NCBI RefSeq assembly: GCF_028554725.1
Contig: NC_071671.1
Location: forward strand, 27,218,001-27,282,000
Direction of reading: 5' to 3'
Source of the DNA: Zeugodacus cucurbitae
Lineage: Eukaryota; Arthropoda; Insecta; Diptera; Tephritidae
Length of the DNA: 64,000 nt
Shown here: piece after piece, positions 57,865 through 64,000 of the stretch
How the letters are laid out: every line of letters begins with the position of its first letter
Position numbering within the stretch: the first letter of the stretch is position 1
Translations under genes and position numbers: made by a program
Notes under the pieces: model-generated
What the model was told of the DNA's origin: nothing
What the model saw: the letters and a program-made list of their open reading frames with translations, nothing else
Databases searched by the model: none

Positions 57865-60543
57865 TGCGTGCAGAAAAGGTATCTAGATGGTCAAAAGAAG
57901 AAACACTTCAGCTACTTACGTATTCATTGTATTAAATTGCGTGGCAGGTCAATCTGCGTTAAAATATACAATATATCTTTTAAGAACTGCTTGCATATTA
58001 TGTGATTAAATGTTAGTATTAATTTTGATACAAACTTAATACAGCCCAATTCAAAAGCTTTTGAAAAAAATAACATTTTAGACTTTTTAGAAGTACTCTA
58101 GATGATGATTGTGGAAGCTGGAGGCAACAATACGGAACATAACCTTGATTGCATTTAGAATAATTGTGATGCATTATGTTTATAAATTCGTTATTAAACC
58201 ATTTTTACAAGTTTTTAACATTTTGTTGAACAACAATAAAGCATTAAATTAAATGGTAGGTATTATAATTAGCAGGAAAACATTAGTGTTACCACGAAAC
58301 ACTAAAATATTTGACAATTCGCAATAGAAAGTACAGGGTGTCACTAAAATGAAAAAATGTAATTGTTATAAAATAAAAACAAATTTATGTACATACAGAA
58401 ACATAAAAAGTTATTAGTACTTAATTTATTCTACGTTACAACATAACTTTCTAATTGTTGTCTAGCTAACATGAGTTTAATTTAGGCTGACATTTGTTGC
58501 AACCATGCCATTATGAATTGACAGCTGTAAATACGGATAGCTTGCGTAAAGTCAGATTTTCAGATTTTGTCATTGGCTCGCCCTGTCTGCCTGTCTTCTT
58601 GTGTGTTGCTGTTGCTGCATCGGATATGCAAGGTTTCCATTTTTATTAACGCATCGCAATTAATAAAGCTAAAAAATGGAACCAAATTTTATCTGTTTTT
58701 CTTATACAACAAACACGATCTAAATAAATGTACGTGAACAAAGTGTGTGCAAAGTGCAAATGATGAAGCTTATAGTTTGCGAGTGGGGTTACGGAAGTAA
58801 AATTTTTCACTCAAATGTGCTGTTGTGCGTGATGTAAAGTCCTTTCACTGTGTTATTTTCAGTGAATTTATAATTATAATTTCGAGTGCATATACGAAAA
58901 CGATAAAAATAATTAATTGAGTGAATAAGAATATACACTTGAAATTGAAATAAAGAAAAATTTAATCGTTCGCATCCAGCGAATTCCCGAGAGTAAAATT
59001 TTCGTTTCGTCACGATTTATGTACATATTCACAATATCGACTGGTTTTCGGTATAAATATGTACAAAGTGCGTGTATATAGAGACGATTTGAACGCAAAC
59101 GCACGTAGTTTACTTTGCTTTATCATTTTTATATACACATATGTACAAATAAGAGCCGCATATTCAAGTTAATCTGTGCGTTTGTTCACATCTGTATGTA
59201 TTTACAGTGTAAACTAAATAAACATCGGCCATCAATTAAATGAAGAACACAAAAAATCTTCATTATATTGAAAGCTCTTCAGTGGAACCCTTTGATGTGT
59301 CTGGTGCTTTGTGTGTTATGTGATTGTTTAATTTTTCAAAAATCCGTTTACAATAAGTAATATAGAAAAAATGCGTAATATAAAAATTCAATTGTGATAT
59401 CCGACATTTCATATAAGATATTTAAACTTTGCAATACTTGGCTTTCAAAACAGTGTAGCGCATAATAAAATCGACCATTGCTTGTCAATATACATATATT
59501 TGTATCTACACGAATGTGCTGTTGATGTTGCGTACAATGCTGCTACCATCTACGGTAGCATTGATATCAGTATCGCAAGGTGTACCATGATACATATGTA
59601 TGTTTGTACATATGGCAATGTAAATATGTAATCTGTCACCAACAATTAATGCGACAGTTGTTCGGGTTTGAAAACTTCTTTTGCAGCAAGAAAAATGAAC
59701 AAGCTGTGAAAATATTAATACGGGTGGTCTCCTACAATGTAAACTGTAAAATATGTGGTTTAATTTGTTATATTAGGTCTCAAATTGTAAAAAATATTGT
59801 GGAAAAAAAATTACCAAAAATATATAATAACAAAATGTGCACATCATGCACATCGTCACAGTGTATACTAATTAAACTAATAGCAATTGTGGAAAAATAA
59901 CAAAATAGAACTAATTCAATTAAAATTTGAAAACTACGTCTTAAAAATCTTTTAATCTTTGTTTTAATTTATTTTCCGTTTTATTTATTTACAGATTCTA
60001 CACAAACAACTATAAACACGGCATGAAGATAATATACATAAAATATAAGTCTACAGTGTTAATGGAATAATAAGAAAAGTTAATTTAAACATAAAACATT
60101 GCTTCTTCTACTAAAATAATATAATCAATATAGATAAGGTAATTTATAAAATTACAATCTAATTAATCACGATATTCGTAATCAAATCAGCGCAACAGCG
60201 AGCAAATACCTACAACATATTATATAATAAAAAAAGTTTAAAATAGTTAGACTCATGAATATTTGCTAAAACAAAATCGCCGGAAAATCGATTGATTCAC
60301 GCTCGTATATTTGGCCACAAACTGTGATGAAATTTTTGAAGCGCCGTTAAGAAAAATAAGGGAGAATTCACTAAAAGTGCTAACTGCATTTTCACCACAA
60401 TCATTGAATCCACTGCAGCATAGTTATCTTAATTTTTATGATTATTGTTGGCATAAAATATTACAGAAATAAATCGATAACAATTTCGAAAAGCAATTAG
60501 AAGAGTTTGCAGTGGCGGCTAGTAAGCGCCTGCCTCACCTCTG
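57865..60543. other. robl 3' region and probable 5' region of the transposase-derived gene
   Basis: robl 3' untranslated sequence to about 58260. A perfect hairpin (TTAGTGTT / AACACTAA) lies at 58283-58305. Less AT-rich stretches at 58480-58640 and 58960-59110, with TATAAATA at 59052-59059, may be promoter sequence. A good acceptor (TTCCGTTTTATTTATTTACAG) ends at 59994 and could start the 5' untranslated exon leading to 60544. All of this is inference from composition and consensus. Confidence 0.4.
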
Positions 60544-62001
60544 ATGGCCCTACAACACTACCTCAAACACACAGACAATTACTGCGGAACTGCGCCAACA
60601 GTCACGGCAACAACAGCACCAACAATCAGCACAGGAGCGATAACGCAAGCACATTTGCAATTGCAACATCACGCAGCAGCAGTGACAGCGCAGTCCTCTC
60701 AAGAACAGCAACAACAACAACAACTAACACAGAGTCAACAACAACAAACGCAACTGCATAACATCACCATAACAACAACCACCACACCAACAACAACACA
60801 GGACACCACAACATTAGCTGCAACATCATCAACGGGTCACACTAACGCACAAGCGCATCAACAATTACTTGTACAATCACAGCATCGTCTAAAGCAGCTG
60901 CAACTCAAACAGCCCACCATATATCAACAGCATATGACCTATCATCATCACCATCCCTACTATCAGCAAAGCAGCCATCATAATACTAATACATCAGCTG
61001 TGTCCAATACATTAGCCAACACGGGTGCGGCCAATCATAAATTCAAAAGTGCGCAGCACAACCAACCGAATTACAATCACAATCGTACGCTTCCCATACA
61101 CGCATTAAATCAGAATTCGAATTTCTCAGCGGCCAGTTCGAGTACTGGTGGCGGCACAGCCTCCAGTCATGCGCCCACACAGCAATCGAATGCCACCAAC
61201 TCTAGTCGCTCCTCTGGCGCTAATGGACATGCCACCAATGCGGTGGATAGTGCCAAAGCCGGTGCGGTCGGTGCAACGATGCGCAGCGGCACATCAGCAG
61301 CTGGCAGTAGTACAGCTGTTAATTCGAAAAAAATCAAAATCGAACCAGTGCTGTCACAGTATCATCAAACAGAACGTTTGAACTTCGCAAATTCACATAT
61401 TGTGTGGGGTGAGGAGCATTGGCGACGTGTGGTCTTCCAGGATGAGCGTAAATTCAATTTAGACGGACCGGATGGCTTCTCCAGTTACTTTCACGATTTA
61501 CGTAATTACGAACAAACGCTATCGCAACGACCGCGTGGCAATTCCGTTTACATCTATATGCTAATCACCGCCGGTGGCCCCATTCACATGGAGGTGTCGA
61601 CGGCGAAACAACGACCACAAACATATATTGAAACGATATTACGCGAACGGCCGAATATCATCACGAAATTGGGTGGTAATCCCGATTTTATACTGCAAGA
61701 TCACAATTGGACGGCCAATATGACGCCGACCACACAAGAAATGCTCGATGCCGAAGGCATTAAAATGCAACGTTGGCCAACTATAGCGCACGACCTCAAT
61801 ATTATGGAAAACATTTGGGGTTGGCTGATACGCGAAGTCTACGATGGTGGACGCAAGTTTTCGCGCAAAGACGATCTCATATTTCGTATACGCGCAGCAT
61901 GGACACGTCTGCCCATGGATTTTGTGGTCAATCTCTACAGTACACTGCCTGAACGCATTGCAGAATTATACTATACGCGCGGCATTTATACAAACTGTTG
62001 A
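60544..62001 (+). CDS. Tc1/Tc3-like transposase-derived protein with a Gln/Thr/His-rich N-terminus
   Basis: 485 residues; an in-frame TAA sits seven codons before the ATG, so this is the first possible start. Residues 1-260 are low complexity: Gln, Thr, Ser, Ala and His runs, as in fly nuclear regulators. A basic KKIKIEP stretch (262-268) follows. Residues about 270-485 match the Tc1/Tc3 catalytic domain: WRRVVFQDERKFNLDGPDGF with D300, FILQDHNWTAN with D386, WPTIAHDLNIMENIWGWL with E422. The acidic triad is kept, with 35 residues between the second D and E (34 in classical Tc1). The usual paired helix-turn-helix DNA-binding domain is missing, and I saw no flanking inverted repeats. Codon use is host-like and there is no decay, so I infer a domesticated gene; whether it cuts DNA is unknown. 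Confidence 0.85.
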   Translation: MALQHYLKHTDNYCGTAPTVTATTAPTISTGAITQAHLQLQHHAAAVTAQSSQEQQQQQQLTQSQQQQTQLHNITITTTTTPTTTQDTTTLAATSSTGHTNAQAHQQLLVQSQHRLKQLQLKQPTIYQQHMTYHHHHPYYQQSSHHNTNTSAVSNTLANTGAANHKFKSAQHNQPNYNHNRTLPIHALNQNSNFSAASSSTGGGTASSHAPTQQSNATNSSRSSGANGHATNAVDSAKAGAVGATMRSGTSAAGSSTAVNSKKIKIEPVLSQYHQTERLNFANSHIVWGEEHWRRVVFQDERKFNLDGPDGFSSYFHDLRNYEQTLSQRPRGNSVYIYMLITAGGPIHMEVSTAKQRPQTYIETILRERPNIITKLGGNPDFILQDHNWTANMTPTTQEMLDAEGIKMQRWPTIAHDLNIMENIWGWLIREVYDGGRKFSRKDDLIFRIRAAWTRLPMDFVVNLYSTLPERIAELYYTRGIYTNC

Positions 62002-64000
62002 CGATGGCAGTGTTAGGATAGCATAGTTAAGTTGACATAGATCCACGTTGCGCGAGTACGAGGATAAAAAATACAGCACAATGGAAGGGTTGCAAAGCAA
62101 AGCAGCGCCAAAATAAGCAGACTGGGGTTGAAAAAGTTCTTACGACACAAAAAAAAATATGTTTTCAAAATGTAATGTAAATAAGGCAAGTCAAAACATC
62201 CGCAATGTAAATGGGAAAGAAGAAAGCAGTGAAAGATATTCACACACAGTTTTGGTAGCAGCAGATAGTGTTGAGCAGCATGTTAAAAGCGAAGAATACG
62301 AGTTTATACAAATTTATATTTATATACATGAAATGTATGTATGCCTAGGGTAAAACTGAAACCTCGCAGCCCGACGAAAAATGAAAAAAATTATTAGTTT
62401 ATTGTATTTGTGCCTAAATGTAGGCTCATCAAAGTTATACGCGTGTGCGCCATTTGAGTTCTTCATTCACGGCTGCTAAACTCATTGCAATCTTTAAACT
62501 CTGCCCTTTTATAGTTTTTTATATAAAGACAGCTGAGATGAAGGCATGACAGCGGACGTTTTCAAATTTTATACCTGAAAAATACAGTTAACTATATATG
62601 TGGGAACCAATACTGAATTGTCTGTTATATTATTATTTTTTTTTTAAACTGTAAATAATTTCTCATTAGTGTAAGCTCACCACACATTTGTGAACAAGTG
62701 ATTGATCGTCATGCGAATTTCTTACTGTTAAAATAGTGCAAAACATTATTTCAATTATTTTTGTGGGGAATTCGACTGCATAACGTTTCGAATACACGTA
62801 CAAACCTGCAGTGTCCCAGCATGTGTTCACAAACAACAACAACGGCAGTCATACATGTGTTGTTGCTCCACAAAAATTCAATAACTCGCATTATTTTTTT
62901 TAATCTTCTTTTTTTCTTATGTATCTTTTGTAACGTGCTAAGACTGACTGCGACTGCTTTAGAATTGCGCATACATACATACATATATACCTAAAGGTAT
63001 ACAGACGAGACGAACATATGGTTGATTGGTACATCGGTTGGTCGGCTGCTTTGTCAACAGGCAGCTAAGCCGCACACGAACAAACAGCGTTGCACTTAGC
63101 ACCTGCTTGTTTCTTCTTCAGTGCAATTTCCCAAACTTGCTGCTGTTCTTCCCGCACTTTGCACGCTGCTAAATCTCACACTCACACACATACACGCTCT
63201 GATGCATTGGCATACATACATACATACATATGTTCTGTGATAGTTGTTAGTGTGCTTTTGCATTTTATTTTTTAATATTTTTTAAAACTGAACAATTGTT
63301 TTTTATTTTTTATTTTTTTTGGGTTATACTTTTGACTTTTCCTAGTGAATCGCGCGCTATATTGAAAATACTATATAGTGCATAAATATAGAAACATTTA
63401 TATCTATACATACATACATAATATGTAATTTGTTCACGGAACACTATGCATATACGTGTTTATATATATGTATATGTATGTATGTATTTATATATGCTGC
63501 ACGACATGTTTGTTTGTATGTATGTAAGTGGGATGATCCTTCACATTGTGCTGCATAGGAGTTCTTTTGTAAAAAGTACTGAAGTAACTGAAGTATTATC
63601 GGAAAACTAAATGAAACAAAAAAAAACTAATAATACTACATATAAATAACGCAAAAAAAAAAACCTTGAAACAACAATAACACTATGTAATACGTATGGA
63701 GACTTGCGTTATCTGTACATACTCGTATGTAACGAATTAGCTTTTAGTAACTGTATTTTTTAATGAAATTTAATTTGGAGCAAATGAATATACTATATGT
63801 TCAATAGATATGTTAACTAAAAAAAAAACAAAAAAAGAACAAGAACAAGAAAAAAGTGTAAACTTAAATAATTAAATTAACTAAACCTACAACTTAGCTA
63901 CATATACATAGTATATACATACATACATACCATATATTCATACATATGTATGTATGTTAAGTTAGTTAAGTTCAAATTTACTATCAAGCGACTGACCAGC
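62002..64000. other. 3' region of the transposase-derived gene and intergenic DNA
   Basis: Probably begins as 3' untranslated sequence. Moderate composition to about 62560, then AT-rich with CATA/TATG microsatellites (63210-63240, 63410-63490, 63900-63960). No further gene recognised before the window ends. Confidence 0.45.

Noticed and set aside
61148..61381. Alternative frame inside the transposase-derived gene
   Set aside because: It is a shadow of the main 485-codon frame with no independent features.

Overview
This window looks like nuclear DNA of a brachyceran fly, most probably a tephritid fruit fly. It is very AT-rich, full of short CATA/TATG microsatellites and transposon debris, and has small introns. 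Its recognisable proteins read as near-identical to Drosophila dystrobrevin (Dyb), roadblock (robl) and the CG10527-type FAMeT/DM9 protein. The organism call is inference; the gene identities rest on reading the translations.

Layout. Positions 1-29.8 kb are gene-poor: I found no complete host gene, but there are copies of a roughly 0.8-1.5 kb interspersed repeat ('family A': 1-543, 10598-11446, 22550-23719, 26139-27300, with a fifth at 44253-45732), two mariner-derived deletion elements (3018-3358, 15841-16162), a 5'-truncated R1-like retrotransposon with a target-site duplication (19986-21556), and degenerate tandem repeats. Two strong minus-strand splice donors (near 18645 and 27879) hint at 5' exons of a minus-strand gene lying mainly outside the window.

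From 29.9 to 36.4 kb lies the FAMeT-like/DM9 gene on the plus strand. Exon 1 holds only seven coding bases; intron 1 is about 5.6 kb and carries a decayed Helitron and an AT-rich tandem array. From 37.2 to 39.5 kb is a 5'-truncated CR1/jockey-type retrotransposon with a long uninterrupted reverse-transcriptase frame on the minus strand. At 41.4-42.1 kb is a pogo/Tc1-type MITE.

From 47.1 to 52.9 kb is dystrobrevin on the minus strand. I could assemble six exons with consistent phases, plus a 45-base exon that looks like a cassette, giving about 774 or 789 residues with EF-hand region, ZZ finger and coiled coil. From 56.2 to 57.9 kb three roadblock/LC7 family genes are clustered: a diverged two-exon gene (+), a diverged single-exon gene (-), and the canonical three-exon robl (+). 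At 60.5-62.0 kb is a single long frame joining a Gln/Thr/His-rich N-terminus to a Tc1/Tc3-like DDE catalytic domain whose acidic triad is kept; it looks like a transposase-derived host gene and is the most interesting item.

The host genes do not form a pathway. Dystrobrevin acts in the membrane-linked dystrophin complex and roadblock in cytoplasmic dynein; the neighbourhood is a normal eukaryotic gene arrangement, not an operon. I did not find evidence for a CRISPR array, bacterial-type operon or other defence system.
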